64,000 nt of DNA from Bacillus_BD sp963765265 (GCA_963765265.1 CAVXVN010000002.1:124001-188000); one strand, 5' to 3'. Shown: positions 28,447 to 36,752, numbered from the stretch's first letter. Notes: generated by a model from the sequence alone, not told the origin. Translations and numbers: made by a program.

Positions 28447-29391
28447 ATGGCAAAAGGAATTCTTCTTTATAATGTGGGTGAGTCTGCTGAACTTTTTTTA
28501 CTCATTAAAAGTGCAGTTAAAGGAGTGGCAAGTAATGGGAAACCTTTTTTAACGATTGTTTTTCAAGATAAAAGTGGTGAGATAGAAGCAAAACTTTGGG
28601 ATGCATCTGAAGAGGATGTACAAAGTTATAGGCCTCAGCAAATCGTAAAAATCTCTGGAGATATTCAAAGTTATCGAGGAAGAAATCAGCTTCGGATTAA
28701 ACAGATACGTCCAACCACTTCAAACGATCAAGTCAGACTTGATGATTTTCTTGAAACAGCGCCATTAGGCACAGAGGAAATGTCTAATAAACTCACACAG
28801 TATATTTTTGAAATGAAGAATCCGAATATACAACGGATCACGAGACATTTAGTAAAAAAGCATTTAAAGGAATTTCTTGAATATCCAGCAGCAATGAAAA
28901 ATCATCATGAATTCGTTTCAGGACTCGCTTATCATGTTGTCAGTATGCTTGATCTAGCAAAAGCAATTGCTGGTCTATATCCAAGTCTAGATACAGATCT
29001 TCTCTATGCAGGAGTCATCCTTCATGATTTAGGGAAGGTAAAGGAATTATCTGGACCCATTTCAACAACTTATACAATTGAAGGAAATTTACTTGGCCAC
29101 ATTACGATTATGGTGAATGAAATTGATCGGGCTGCAGAAGAACTTAGTATTAGTGGCGAAGAAGTGCTCATGTTACAGCACCTAGTATTAAGCCATCATG
29201 GAAAAGCGGAATGGGGAAGTCCAAAACCTCCACTTATTAAAGAAGCTGAAATTCTCCATTATATCGATAATTTGGATGCTAAAATGAATATGCTTGATCG
29301 AGCATTAGAAAGAGTAACACCAGGTGAATATACTGAACGCATCTTTGCTTTAGATAACCGAGCTTTTTATAAACCTGAATTTCATCAGTAA
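28447..29391 (+). CDS. yhaM: 3'-5' exoribonuclease YhaM
   Basis: 314 aa, identical in length to B. subtilis YhaM. An N-terminal OB-fold (residues 10-100, for example FLTIVFQDKSGEIEAKLWD) is followed by an HD domain with YHVVSML, VILHDLGKVKEL and LVLSHHGKAEWG as metal-binding motifs. It trims RNA, and also DNA, 3' ends. The ATG at 28447 follows AGAAGGGAG; an upstream in-frame start is unlikely. Confidence 0.93.
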   Translation: MAKGILLYNVGESAELFLLIKSAVKGVASNGKPFLTIVFQDKSGEIEAKLWDASEEDVQSYRPQQIVKISGDIQSYRGRNQLRIKQIRPTTSNDQVRLDDFLETAPLGTEEMSNKLTQYIFEMKNPNIQRITRHLVKKHLKEFLEYPAAMKNHHEFVSGLAYHVVSMLDLAKAIAGLYPSLDTDLLYAGVILHDLGKVKELSGPISTTYTIEGNLLGHITIMVNEIDRAAEELSISGEEVLMLQHLVLSHHGKAEWGSPKPPLIKEAEILHYIDNLDAKMNMLDRALERVTPGEYTERIFALDNRAFYKPEFHQ

Positions 29392-29490
29392 TTAAGCTAT
29401 CACCGATCGTTTTGATGGTTCATTAGACATAATCTTTACGACTTAACATAGAATGTATGGACAACCATTATTCGTAAAGAGGTGAAAAGG

Positions 29491-29682
29491 ATGGATATTC
29501 CATTTTGGATCTATTTCGTTGTTATGGGGATTATTACAAGTGCATATATGGTCGTTCGTACAGGGAAAGAAGAAAAACTCATAGAAGAAGAAATGATCGA
29601 GCGTGAGGGAGATATCTACATGCAAAGATTAGAGCAGGAACGAGAAGGTAAAAAGGAATCTGAAAAATCACTTGGTGTATAG
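29491..29682 (+). CDS. yhaL: Sporulation YhaL family protein
   Basis: 63 aa. One N-terminal membrane helix (IPFWIYFVVMGIITSAYMVV) is followed by a charged helix ending EREGDIYMQRLEQEREGKK. This matches the short Spore_YhaL family. The start follows AAAGAGGTG. It lies between yhaM and prsA as in B. subtilis. Role in sporulation is inferred from family membership. Confidence 0.87.
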   Translation: MDIPFWIYFVVMGIITSAYMVVRTGKEEKLIEEEMIEREGDIYMQRLEQEREGKKESEKSLGV

Positions 29683-29709
29683 GGAATTCAAGTTTGGTAA
29701 AAAAGAAAA

Positions 29710-29759
29710 GAGGCTGTCCCATTAAAGGTGTTATTCACCTTTTGGGACAGCCTTTTTTA
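29710..29759. terminator. Terminator between yhaL and prsA
   Basis: AGGCTGTCCCA pairs with TGGGACAGCCT, topped by AAGGTG/CACCTT, and ends TTTTTT. Sits between convergent genes. Confidence 0.88.
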
Positions 29760-29783
29760 GGAAGAATGTTTTAGAGATAGCGA

Positions 29784-30666
29784 TTATTTTGCTTCACTTT
29801 TTGAATCACTCTTTGTATCTTCTGTACCTAAAACTCCTTTTAAATCTTTATCTTTAATGTCAACTTTGGCATTTTTCAATTCAGTATCAATTACTTTTTG
29901 AACTTTTGCGGAATCATTAAGTTCTGCATTTTTTAATTGCTCTTTCATTTCGTCTTTTACTTCTTCAAATGGTTGTTTTTCTTTTTTCTCTGTTACTTGA
30001 ATAATGTGGTAACCAAAATCGGATTTAACAGGTTCACTAATCGCATTTATTTCTAGGGCATAAGCAGCTTCTTCAAATGCAGGTACCATTTTACCAGCAC
30101 CAAACCAGCCAAGGTCCCCACCTTTTTCAGCGGATTGTGTATCCGTTGAATTTTCCTTCGCTAGCTTCTGCGAAGTCTTCACCAGCATCAAGTTTTGCTT
30201 TTATCTCTTTAGCCTTTGCTTCATCTGCCACTAAAATATGACGAGCTTTAATTTCAGGCTTGTAATTTTCTTCGTAATATTTCTTCACATCTTCATCTGT
30301 AATATCTTTAAGAACGGCTTTTTCAATAAGAAGGTTGGTTTTTAAAGTCTTTTTAAGAGCAGCTTCGTCTTCAAAGCCAGATTGAAGAAGTGCCATTTCG
30401 TAATTTTCACCAAGCTGGTCTTTCATTTCTTTCACTTTTGCATCTACTTCTTTGTCTGTTACTTCATATTTATCAGCAAGAACTTGTGAATATAAAAGTT
30501 CTTGAAGGACGGATTGTCCAACTTTGTCTTTCATGGCATTGTAAAGATCATCTTTCGTAATATCTCCAGATTCTGATTTTACTACTACATCGCCATTAGC
30601 ACCGTTACATGCTGTTAAAGCTAGCACGCTAGTCGCTAATGTAAGGCTAATTATCCATTTTTTCAC
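29784..30666 (-). pseudogene. prsA: Foldase lipoprotein PrsA, one frameshift
   Basis: Extracytoplasmic peptidyl-prolyl isomerase/foldase. A lipoprotein signal ends in the lipobox LALTAC (Cys about residue 20). A SurA-like N-domain with SGDITKDDLYNAMKD and the parvulin domain (KARHILVADEAKAKEI onwards) follow. The frame breaks near 30150: the expected EDFAKLAKENSTDTQS is split by a single indel, then GGDLGWFGAGKMVPAFEEAA and YHIIQVTEKKEK follow. Joined length is near 293 aa, normal. PrsA is essential in B. subtilis, which argues for sequencing error over a true null. Confidence 0.88.
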
Positions 30667-30834
30667 TTATTAACACTCCTAATATTAGTTTAAATCGAAC
30701 CATCAACTTTCATAACTATATCATAAATTAGAGTCAGAACAAATTATAATGATAGGCTATCACCGTATTTTTTTGAAATGTGGGTGTTTGACCATCCCAG
30801 ACGGGGAAATCGGACATATGATAAAACGAAAGCA

Positions 30835-30844
30835 AAAGGAGGTA
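30835..30844 (+). other. Orphan Shine-Dalgarno in the prsA-YjcZ gap
   Basis: AAAAGGAGGT is a perfect ribosome-binding sequence, but no start codon with an open frame follows. The 345-bp gap (30667-31011) otherwise holds only the presumed prsA promoter region on the minus strand. It may mark a decayed miniprotein gene. Confidence 0.35.
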
Positions 30845-31011
30845 GGTTATAGGATATTCGCCAATGTCGATTTGTTAATTGTCGATCCATTCCTACTTAG
30901 AATCATTCTTAAGCCCGCTTTTACCTGAGACTTTGTATCTGGCTGAATAACCTGAGGACTTAATTTCAGCTAACCTGTATATGGTATATCCCTTGTAAAG
31001 GAGGTGTTACT

Positions 31012-31095
31012 ATGGGCCACTCACACGGCGGAGGATTTGCGTTAATCGTTGTATTGTTCATTTTATTAATCATTGTTGGTGCATCTTGGCTATAA
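31012..31095 (+). CDS. YjcZ family sporulation miniprotein
   Basis: 27 aa: a Gly/His-rich start (MGHSHGGGFA) and one hydrophobic helix (LIVVLFILLIIVGASWL). This is the YjcZ/CotC-like miniprotein pattern found in many spore formers, sometimes in several copies. Shine-Dalgarno AAAGGAGGTG is strong. A second copy starts at 31373, separated by a repeat. Confidence 0.85.
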   Translation: MGHSHGGGFALIVVLFILLIIVGASWL

Positions 31096-31142
31096 GTCCT
31101 TATCGACGAAGGTGGCTTGTTTAGCCGCCTGCTTTAGTTTCT

Positions 31143-31232
31143 CCCGGTTTAACAGGCTGTAATATCCCCCTCAAGCTTTGATAAAAGACAAAAAGGATAG
31201 GTGGGGGATAAACAGCCTGTAAAACCCCGATA
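31143..31232. repeat. Hairpin repeat, first half of a composite element
   Basis: CCCGGTTTAACAGGCTGTAA...CCCCC (31143-31173) pairs with GGGGGAT-AAACAGCCTGTAAAACCCCG (31203-31230), making a stem of about 25 bp with a 30-nt loop. The left arm equals the module near 16010 and 23947. Confidence 0.75.
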
Positions 31233-31351
31233 AGTGCAACTAACCATCAGTGGGGGATGAGGCAGACTAAAAACGCGACGTCCTGTCGCAACGTCTGCAC
31301 TAGCACGTCCTGTGCGTCGAAAAACCCACACTGATGGAAGTTTTCTTTATT
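31230..31351. repeat. Full-length ATAAGTGCAACTA...TTTTCTTTAT element
   Basis: Starts ATAAGTGCAACTAACCATCA (31230), then GTGGGG; ends CACACTGATGGAAGTTTTCT plus TTAT (31351), so CATCAGTG/CACTGATG form a terminal stem. The centre has GCGACGTCCTGTCGC and GCACGTCCTGTGCG palindromes. It appears to be the longest family member in the window and shows how the shorter pieces relate. Confidence 0.75.
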
Positions 31352-31372
31352 TACGCGAAAGGAGGGTATTTC

Positions 31373-31468
31373 ATGTCAGGTTCACATGGGGATTTTGGTG
31401 GAGGATTTGCATTGCTTGTTGTTTTATTCATTCTGCTTATCATTATTGGAGCTTCTTGCTTTTGTTAA
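31373..31468 (+). CDS. YjcZ family sporulation miniprotein, second copy
   Basis: 31 aa: MSGSHGDFGGGFA followed by LLVVLFILLIIIGASCFC. Strong Shine-Dalgarno AAAGGAGGG. The helix is nearly the same as in the first copy, so this is a duplication. The end differs (CFC instead of WL). Followed by a perfect terminator. Confidence 0.87.
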   Translation: MSGSHGDFGGGFALLVVLFILLIIIGASCFC

Positions 31469-31470
31469 AG

Positions 31471-31512
31471 CATGAAAAAAGCGTTGAGAACAACCTCAAC
31501 GCTTTTTTCATG
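31471..31512 (+). terminator. Terminator of the second YjcZ gene
   Basis: CATGAAAAAAGCGTTGAG pairs perfectly with CTCAACGCTTTTTTCATG. Can act in both directions. Confidence 0.9.
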
Positions 31513-31537
31513 CTTATAATGGGATTTTAGAAGCGAA

Positions 31538-31720
31538 TTATGAAGCAAGTAAAATTTCCACATAAGAAGAGATTAATAAGATGGTTACGAGAATATTAAT
31601 CGTATGAAAGACCTTAGGTTGTTTTTCCTTTGGAATCTCTTTTATTAAACAAAGAGAATTTGTCATCTTATTAATATAGAATAATATAAATATCGCAAAT
31701 ATGATATAAAGGGAGATCAT
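31538..31720 (-). CDS. Small hypothetical membrane protein
   Basis: 60 aa with two hydrophobic segments (ISLYIIFAIFILFYI and FHTINILVTILLISSYVEIL) separated by a short basic/acidic loop. The ATG follows AAAAGGAGG, which supports it being real. No family recognised. It stands between the YjcZ genes and yhaI. Confidence 0.6.
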   Translation of the reverse strand: MISLYIIFAIFILFYINKMTNSLCLIKEIPKEKQPKVFHTINILVTILLISSYVEILLAS

Positions 31721-31930
31721 CAATGATTTCCTCCTTTTGAGAGGCTGATTGTATTTCTAATAATGGGGTAAAAATCCACCAAATGAAATCGTATGATATT
31801 TACATTAGCAAATAATCGTTAAAAAAGATAGGACTAAAATAATTTAAATAACTAGTTAAACGATATGAAAGCTAGTAAGATAATAAAATAAGGAGTAAGG
31901 AAATACAGAACAAAAAAGCGGGGAGCAGTA

Positions 31931-32266
31931 ATGAATATGGACGATCTTTTAAAAAGAATTAAACGTATAGAGTATCATCAGACTCTATTGTTAAAAATGA
32001 GTCAAACTTCAACACAAGCATTTTATAAGCTTATAATTGAAAAATCGCTTGGAGAAGAAGACGTCAAGCGATTCCAATTACTTTGTGAGGAATTGAACAA
32101 TGAATGGGAAGAACAGAAAGCGGAGGGGTTTGTTTATTTTCATCCGCTTTTTAATAAACTAACTAAGAAGTTGCATCCGGCACTACAAACTGAGGAAACT
32201 ATTGAAGCTTGTATCGCACAGAGGATATATTTACCATTGATGACAGAATTAAAAAAGTATTTATAA
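31931..32266 (+). CDS. yhaI: DUF1878 family protein YhaI
   Basis: 111 aa, helical, no membrane segment. DUF1878 pattern: DLLKRIKRIEYHQTLLLKM at the start and EGFVYFHPLFNKLTKKLHP in the second half. Function unknown. The start follows GGGGAG. It faces the convergent hpr gene with a 21-bp gap, as in the B. subtilis yhaI-hpr neighbourhood. Confidence 0.85.
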   Translation: MNMDDLLKRIKRIEYHQTLLLKMSQTSTQAFYKLIIEKSLGEEDVKRFQLLCEELNNEWEEQKAEGFVYFHPLFNKLTKKLHPALQTEETIEACIAQRIYLPLMTELKKYL

Positions 32267-32287
32267 TCTAAAAGTATCAATATTCGA

Positions 32288-32863
32288 TTAGATAAGTTCT
32301 GTTTTTATAGGGATCTTTCTTCTAAGTTTTCCCTCGTAATCATCAAAACCATTTTCAATATTGTTAAATGATTTTTCGAATATCTCCATGAAATCATCTC
32401 CGTAAATATTACGAACGATCGCCATCATTTCCATAATTTCAGGAAATTTACCATATAAATCTTTTAGGGGCATCGCGGCTGAATAAACTGCGTTTTGATT
32501 CGGATCATAAGATTCCATTATTTTCAGAAAAATAGTTTCCCCTTTTTCTGTCAGTTTAATATACGTATTCCTCTTATCATTCTCTTTTTTGGAGAATTCT
32601 AAAAAACCACGTTCCTCTAATTTCTTTGAAAAATTAAAAGCAGTTGAAACATGCATGACTCCGAATTTGGCCACATCAGAAATAGAAGCCCCATTTAGTT
32701 GGTAAGCGATCCATAAAATATGGTGCTCATTAATGTTTAGATCAAATGGTTTAATCCATTGTTGCCAGTCTTTTTCAATTGACTTCCATAATGCTTTGCT
32801 AAGTTGACAGATTCTCTGACTAAATAATAATGCTTCCTTCATTGAATACTCTTTTTCTTCCAT
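32288..32863 (-). CDS. hpr: MarR family transition-state regulator Hpr (ScoC)
   Basis: 191 aa, close to the 203 aa of B. subtilis ScoC. The winged helix is at residues 45-115 (GASISDVAKFGVMHVSTAFN, KLEERGFLEFSKKENDKRNT). The C-terminal region (MPLKDLYGKFPEIMEMMAIV, IYGDDFMEIFE) is specific to Hpr. ScoC represses extracellular protease, oligopeptide-permease and sporulation genes. The start is preceded by GGGGAT. Confidence 0.92.
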   Translation of the reverse strand: MEEKEYSMKEALLFSQRICQLSKALWKSIEKDWQQWIKPFDLNINEHHILWIAYQLNGASISDVAKFGVMHVSTAFNFSKKLEERGFLEFSKKENDKRNTYIKLTEKGETIFLKIMESYDPNQNAVYSAAMPLKDLYGKFPEIMEMMAIVRNIYGDDFMEIFEKSFNNIENGFDDYEGKLRRKIPIKTELI

Positions 32864-33043
32864 CCTCTTAATCCCCTTTTTAATATCTCTGCATATTCAT
32901 TATGCCAATAAAACAAAGATTAATAAAGTAAAAATTTACTAAATTTTTAGATATTATGTAAAGCTTTGAGCATAATCTTATATTATTTGCTTATAGTTTT
33001 TTAATATTCTATTTTTATAATACTCTGTTTTCGCTGAAAAAGA

Positions 33044-33078
33044 AAAAAATCCTTCTTAAAATCAGGATTTTTTTTAAT
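33044..33078 (-). terminator. Terminator of yhaH
   Basis: AAAATCCT and AGGATTTT pair; a T-run follows on both strands. Confidence 0.7.
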
Positions 33079-33085
33079 TTTTGAA

Positions 33086-33463
33086 TTATTTTGTATTCTT
33101 ATTTGATTTTTTATAGATATTGGATTCAAGTTCTTGAATACTGTATTCAATTTCTTGCAGCTCTTTTTGAAGTTCTTGTTGATGTGGATGAATTTCTTGT
33201 TTCCAATCGGATACAACTGTCTTAATATCTGAAATGAAATTTTTTAATTCAACTTTTCCTTCTAAAGAGGAGGAGGACAGGGTCTTTTGTAACTCTTTAA
33301 TGCTGTCTTTAACTTCACTAAATTGTTTGATCCAAACATCTGTATTTGCTTTCATATTCATTCGTGTCTTTTCTCCAGAATGTGGGACAGTCAGCAGTGT
33401 GCTAATGCCTGCTGCAGCACCACCGATTAAAAAACCAACTAAGAAACTTTTTCCTTTCATCAT
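33086..33463 (-). CDS. yhaH: YtxH domain-containing protein YhaH
   Basis: 125 aa. An N-terminal Gly-rich membrane helix (SFLVGFLIGGAAAGISTLL) and the motif TVPHSGEKTR begin the YtxH domain. A long charged coiled coil follows (about 40-120). YtxH proteins are linked to general stress; YhaH has no firm role. The start follows CAGAGGTGATT. It sits upstream of hpr on the same strand, as in B. subtilis. Confidence 0.87.
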   Translation of the reverse strand: MMKGKSFLVGFLIGGAAAGISTLLTVPHSGEKTRMNMKANTDVWIKQFSEVKDSIKELQKTLSSSSLEGKVELKNFISDIKTVVSDWKQEIHPHQQELQKELQEIEYSIQELESNIYKKSNKNTK

Positions 33464-33489
33464 AATCACCTCTGTCATTTTTATTCGAT

Positions 33490-33640
33490 ACCTAACGCGA
33501 AGTCAGACTAAGTACGTCAGGTCCTTTCACGATACGCCCAATTGATTTTTCTAAGGGCTAAAGCCCAAGGAAAACCTTCTGACAATGTCTGCACTAGCAA
33601 GTCCTGTGTTTTTTATGACCCTCACAAATGGAAATGTTTC
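33490..33640. repeat. Degenerate intergenic repeat between yhaH and the next gene
   Basis: Contains TTTTTCTAAGGGCT-AAA-GCCC, matching the core at 18440-18465, and GTCTGCACTAGCA-GTCCTGTG, matching 31292-31315. It ends with a worn copy of the AC-AATGGAAA arm. The remaining part of the 365-bp gap shows nothing else I can name. Confidence 0.55.
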
Positions 33641-33828
33641 CGTATACCATTATCTTCTATATCATCTGATAAAACTCCTTTATCATTGTAGCCATATTGT
33701 TGATAAAGCACTATTTTTGTTGAGGAAAATAGGTTAGAAGACCTAATTGATATTTGAACACCGTTATATATGAAAAAACTTCGCATACAATGTATCAGAG
33801 CATGTGTTGTGAAGGAGTGTAAAAGAAT

Positions 33829-34020
33829 TTGACTAAGATGACTGTTTTATTTTTTCTCTTAAGTATTTGTTCTTTTCTATCGTGCATGCATTTTATTTTG
33901 ACCATGAAGAGTAGGGGAATTTATCCACCAAAGTATATTTTAATTAAAAATGCAAAATTTATGTCCGTTATAGGTACTGGGTTCTTTCTAATTGGATTAA
34001 TGATCCATTTATTTCGTTAA
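33829..34020 (+). CDS. Small hypothetical membrane protein
   Basis: 63 aa, two hydrophobic helices (TVLFFLLSICSFLSCMHFIL and MSVIGTGFFLIGLMIHLF) joined by a basic loop. TTG 33829 is favoured as start because AAGGAG lies 11 nt upstream; ATG 33838 would be 20 nt away. Family unknown. It ends before a likely terminator. Confidence 0.6.
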   Translation: MTKMTVLFFLLSICSFLSCMHFILTMKSRGIYPPKYILIKNAKFMSVIGTGFFLIGLMIHLFR

Positions 34021-34042
34021 AATGGAAATAGATCGATAAACA

Positions 34043-34070
34043 AAAGACCCGTCAAATGACGAGTCTTTAA
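34043..34070 (+). terminator. Terminator
   Basis: AAAGAC-CCGTCA pairs with TGACG-AGTCTTT (one mismatch). Confidence 0.6.
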
Positions 34071-34103
34071 AGGTGCAACTAATACCAGATGTATAAGCTT
34101 TTC

Positions 34104-34634
34104 TTATTGACTGATTGTTTGTGTTTCTGAGAATTTGGTTTTCTTCAAAACGGTTGTCGCCACAGGGTATAACACGATCATTACAATCGTATTCACTACT
34201 GCTGCTGGTAAAACGGCTGCTGCAAACATACCAACGAATTGCCCCGGTAATCCAACAAGAAAATAGGCAGATCCTAAAAATACAGTACCTGAAATCAATG
34301 TGCCAATAGCTGTTAATATAGCAACTGAAACAATTGATTTTTGGATTTTTGAGAAGACCAGAAATAAAGCTAAAAAGATAAATGCTGTAACAAATTTATC
34401 AATAATATTCGGAAATAATCCTCCAGGGAAAGAACTCGTTATTCCTGAAATGATCCCAGTTGTGAGACCAAGTAATAAAACGCTTTTCTTATCTGGAAAT
34501 AAAATAATACCTAAAAACATCATCGTTAACATCATGTCTGGCTTCATACCAAGTGCAAATCCCGGTACAACAGCGTGTAATACAGTACCCATTCCAACTA
34601 AAAGGGCAATGGTAACAAGTTTTTTCGTATTCAA
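34104..34634 (-). CDS. trpP: Tryptophan transporter TrpP
   Basis: 176 aa, five to six membrane helices. Family motifs: LVTIALLVGMGTVLHAVVPG, FALGMKPDMMLTMMFLGI and SSFPGGLFPNIIDKFVTAF. The start is TTG 34634, matching the usual MKTKELVTMALL-type N-terminus and following GAGGAGAG. A longer reading to 34691 would place the (G/U)AG repeat region inside the protein and is rejected. Translation is probably repressed by TRAP when tryptophan is high (separate entry). Neighbour of hit, as in B. subtilis. Confidence 0.9.
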   Translation of the reverse strand: MNTKKLVTIALLVGMGTVLHAVVPGFALGMKPDMMLTMMFLGIILFPDKKSVLLLGLTTGIISGITSSFPGGLFPNIIDKFVTAFIFLALFLVFSKIQKSIVSVAILTAIGTLISGTVFLGSAYFLVGLPGQFVGMFAAAVLPAAVVNTIVMIVLYPVATTVLKKTKFSETQTISQ

Positions 34635-34636
34635 TT

Positions 34637-34703
34637 CTAATCTCTCCTCTGCTCGTCTAAAGCTATTTTTTAAACTCCTCCTATAGTACACTATTGTCTA
34701 TAG
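34637..34703 (-). promoter_or_regulatory. TRAP-binding (G/U)AG triplet array over the trpP ribosome-binding site
   Basis: On the minus strand six triplets TAG-TAG-GAG-GAG-GAG-TAG follow each other with 2-3 nt spacers (34665-34637), overlapping the Shine-Dalgarno. Upstream are GAG GAG (34680-34675) and three TAG (34703-34681), giving eleven in total. This is the known TRAP target pattern, and TRAP represses trpP translation in B. subtilis. Confidence 0.8.
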
Positions 34704-34817
34704 CGAAAAGTTTCTTCTATTATAGCATACTAATTGATTTTTTCTAGTAGTTAAATATGGATAATTATTCTTATAGAAAATGAAAAAGTTCTTAATTGAG
34801 GATTGACAAGGAAAACT

Positions 34818-34842
34818 AAAAATTCTCCTAGAAGGAGAATTT
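34818..34842 (-). terminator. Terminator of hit
   Basis: AAATTCTCCT pairs with AGGAGAATTT immediately after the hit stop; TTTTT follows on the minus strand. Confidence 0.8.
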
Positions 34843-35263
34843 AAAGATTATTGCCTATTTCTGCAGCAATTTTTTGTAGGTCTTCTGAACTGTATTCACT
34901 TTGATTATCTTTCCAAATAGCACCAAAGCCATCCCCTTTTCCGTAACGAGGGATTAGATGCATATGGAAATGAAATACAGATTGTCCAGCTTGTTCACCG
35001 TTGTTATTTAATAGGTTTAGCCCAAGTGGATGAAAGGTTTCCTTTAAAGCATTTGCAATCGTTGGGACAACTTCAAAAATATTTTTTGCGATTTCTGGAG
35101 TTAATTCAAATAGATTTTCCTTATGTACTTTTGGGATAATCAAAGTATGCCCTTTTGTCACTTGGCTAAGATCAAGGAAGGCAAAGACATGTTCATTTTC
35201 ATAAACTTTTGCGGAAGGAATTTCCCCATTCGCGATTTTACAGAATATACAGTCACTCATCAT
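34841..35263 (-). CDS. hit: HIT family protein (Hit)
   Basis: About 140 aa histidine-triad nucleotide hydrolase/binding protein. N-terminal zinc-site residues are in CIFCKIANGEIPS, and the active triad is HFHMHLIPR near residue 100. It also has the strand motif VTKGHTLIIPKVH. Acts on AMP-linked substrates in related enzymes. Start ATG 35263 (or 35260) follows AAAGGA. Divergent from ecsA across a 750-bp gap. Confidence 0.92.
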   Translation of the reverse strand: MMSDCIFCKIANGEIPSAKVYENEHVFAFLDLSQVTKGHTLIIPKVHKENLFELTPEIAKNIFEVVPTIANALKETFHPLGLNLLNNNGEQAGQSVFHFHMHLIPRYGKGDGFGAIWKDNQSEYSSEDLQKIAAEIGNNL

Positions 35264-35453
35264 TATCAATCCTTTAGCTTATTTGAATTCAAAAATATTG
35301 TAACATATGCTGTTTTTTTTCTAAAGGAATATAACGGATGGTTCGCTTTCTTTGGATATGAAATAAAGAATGAAAAAAGGGCAGGATTCGCTAGGAATCC
35401 CACCCTGATGCAGGGGAATTTCATTTCATATACTTCATTCGATTACAGGTTCG

Positions 35454-35797
35454 TTTCTGCGATAAACACCTCATTTGATTTAATAAATGTTTGTGTTTAT
35501 TAAGTTCTTTTCTGCGACAAACACCTCATTTGTTTTTAATAAATGTTTGTGTTTATTTTTAGAAAAATTGACCTTTGTTCAAGCTAACCATCCCCTATTT
35601 CTTATAAGTTTTACAACGTATAATGATCGGTAGAGTGGTCTTTGACAAACACCTCATTTTCAAAGTGATTTGAAATGATTGGTGTAAATATCATCTTGGT
35701 TTTCAGGCAACTTGTGCAATGCAAACATCCCCTTATAGGAACGATATGAGCATATGGGTTTATTGAATGAACTTGTCTTTAACAGACACCTCATTTC
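35454..35797. repeat. Four copies of the motif GACAAACACCTCATTT in the hit-ecsA gap
   Basis: Copies start at 35461, 35516, 35644 and 35781; two are exact in the GACAAACACCTCATTT core. The first two belong to a 55-bp tandem duplication whose unit also holds AATAAATGTTTGTGTTTATT, so each makes an ATAAACAC...GTGTTTAT palindrome. The other two copies are 128 and 137 bp apart. The rest of the 748-bp gap shows no ORF; a weak hairpin GGATTC-gcta-GGAATCC lies near 35384-35400. Confidence 0.8.
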
Positions 35798-36011
35798 AAT
35801 TTTGATGACCTTAAATCATCTTTTGTCTTTCCCCTACATAGATTAGAATGTCCGTTTTTTGAAATCTATATACGTGATTGTTAATTTTTTTTAAATTATT
35901 TGTTAACCCTATATTTTTGCTTACTTCATCTAAATTTGTAGAAACTGGACAAGCAGGGAGCCTATTTCTTACAATAATAAAGATAATCCATTAAAGGAAG
36001 GACGTTTTGCA

Positions 36012-36752
36012 ATGTCTTTGTTACAAATTAAAAACATAACAGGCGGGTACACACGGAATCCTGTTTTAAAGGATGTTTCCTTTGAAGTAAATGAAGGAGA
36101 ACTTGTTGGATTAATTGGCCTGAATGGAGCAGGTAAAAGTACAACGATTAAACATATCATTGGTTTGATGGAGCCGCATAGCGGTGAAATTACGATCCAT
36201 GATGCCACGTTTGAAAGTGATCGTGAAGCATATAGAAGACAATTTACATTTGTGCCGGAAACCCCGGTTCTATATGAAGAGCTAACTCTTGAAGAACATT
36301 TAAAGTTAACAGCAATGGCCTATGGGATTGAAGAAACGATGTATAACGATCGAATTGCCGTTCTTTTAAATGAGTTTCGGATGGAGAAAAGATTGAAGTG
36401 GTTTCCTGCTCATTTTTCAAAAGGGATGAAGCAAAAGGTCATGATCATGTGTGCATTTCTTGTACAACCGTCCCTTTATATTGTGGATGAACCATTTGTT
36501 GGACTTGATCCACTTGGAATTCAATCATTATTGGATTTAATGAAAAAAATGAAGGAAAATGGAGCAGGCATTTTAATGTCTACACATATTTTAGCAACGG
36601 CTGAACGCTATTGTGATCGTTTTATTATTTTACATGAAGGAAAAGTACGGGCTCATGGAACACTTGAACAATTGCGCAAGGAGTTTGCTATGCCGGGAGC
36701 AACTCTAGATGATCTTTATATTCAACTGACAAAGGAAGAACATAATGTTTGA
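36012..36752 (+). CDS. ecsA: ABC transporter ATP-binding protein EcsA
   Basis: 246 aa (EcsA is 247 in B. subtilis). Walker A GLNGAGKSTT near residue 38, signature FSKGMKQKVMI near 138, Walker B LYIVDEPFVGLDP near 155, H-loop STHIL. EcsAB affects protein secretion, protease export and site-2 proteolysis by RasP. No clear Shine-Dalgarno is consensus-like, but GGAAGGA lies upstream. The 3' end overlaps ecsB by 8 nt. Confidence 0.93.
   Translation: MSLLQIKNITGGYTRNPVLKDVSFEVNEGELVGLIGLNGAGKSTTIKHIIGLMEPHSGEITIHDATFESDREAYRRQFTFVPETPVLYEELTLEEHLKLTAMAYGIEETMYNDRIAVLLNEFRMEKRLKWFPAHFSKGMKQKVMIMCAFLVQPSLYIVDEPFVGLDPLGIQSLLDLMKKMKENGAGILMSTHILATAERYCDRFIILHEGKVRAHGTLEQLRKEFAMPGATLDDLYIQLTKEEHNV

Noticed and set aside
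31149..31331. 60-aa ORF inside the composite repeat
   Set aside because: Entirely within palindromic repeat DNA; frame openness is by chance.
34637..34691. Longer N-terminus of TrpP (MYYRRSLKNSFRRAEERLE)
   Set aside because: It is encoded by the TRAP-type triplet array and Shine-Dalgarno, and does not match the TrpP family N-terminus.
35123..35503. 126-aa plus-strand ORF over the hit gene start
   Set aside because: Antisense to the clear HIT-family gene and runs into the repeat region; no family similarity.
35461..35797. CRISPR-like array in the hit-ecsA gap
   Set aside because: Repeats are only about 16 nt, spacings are 55, 128 and 137 bp, and no cas genes are nearby.
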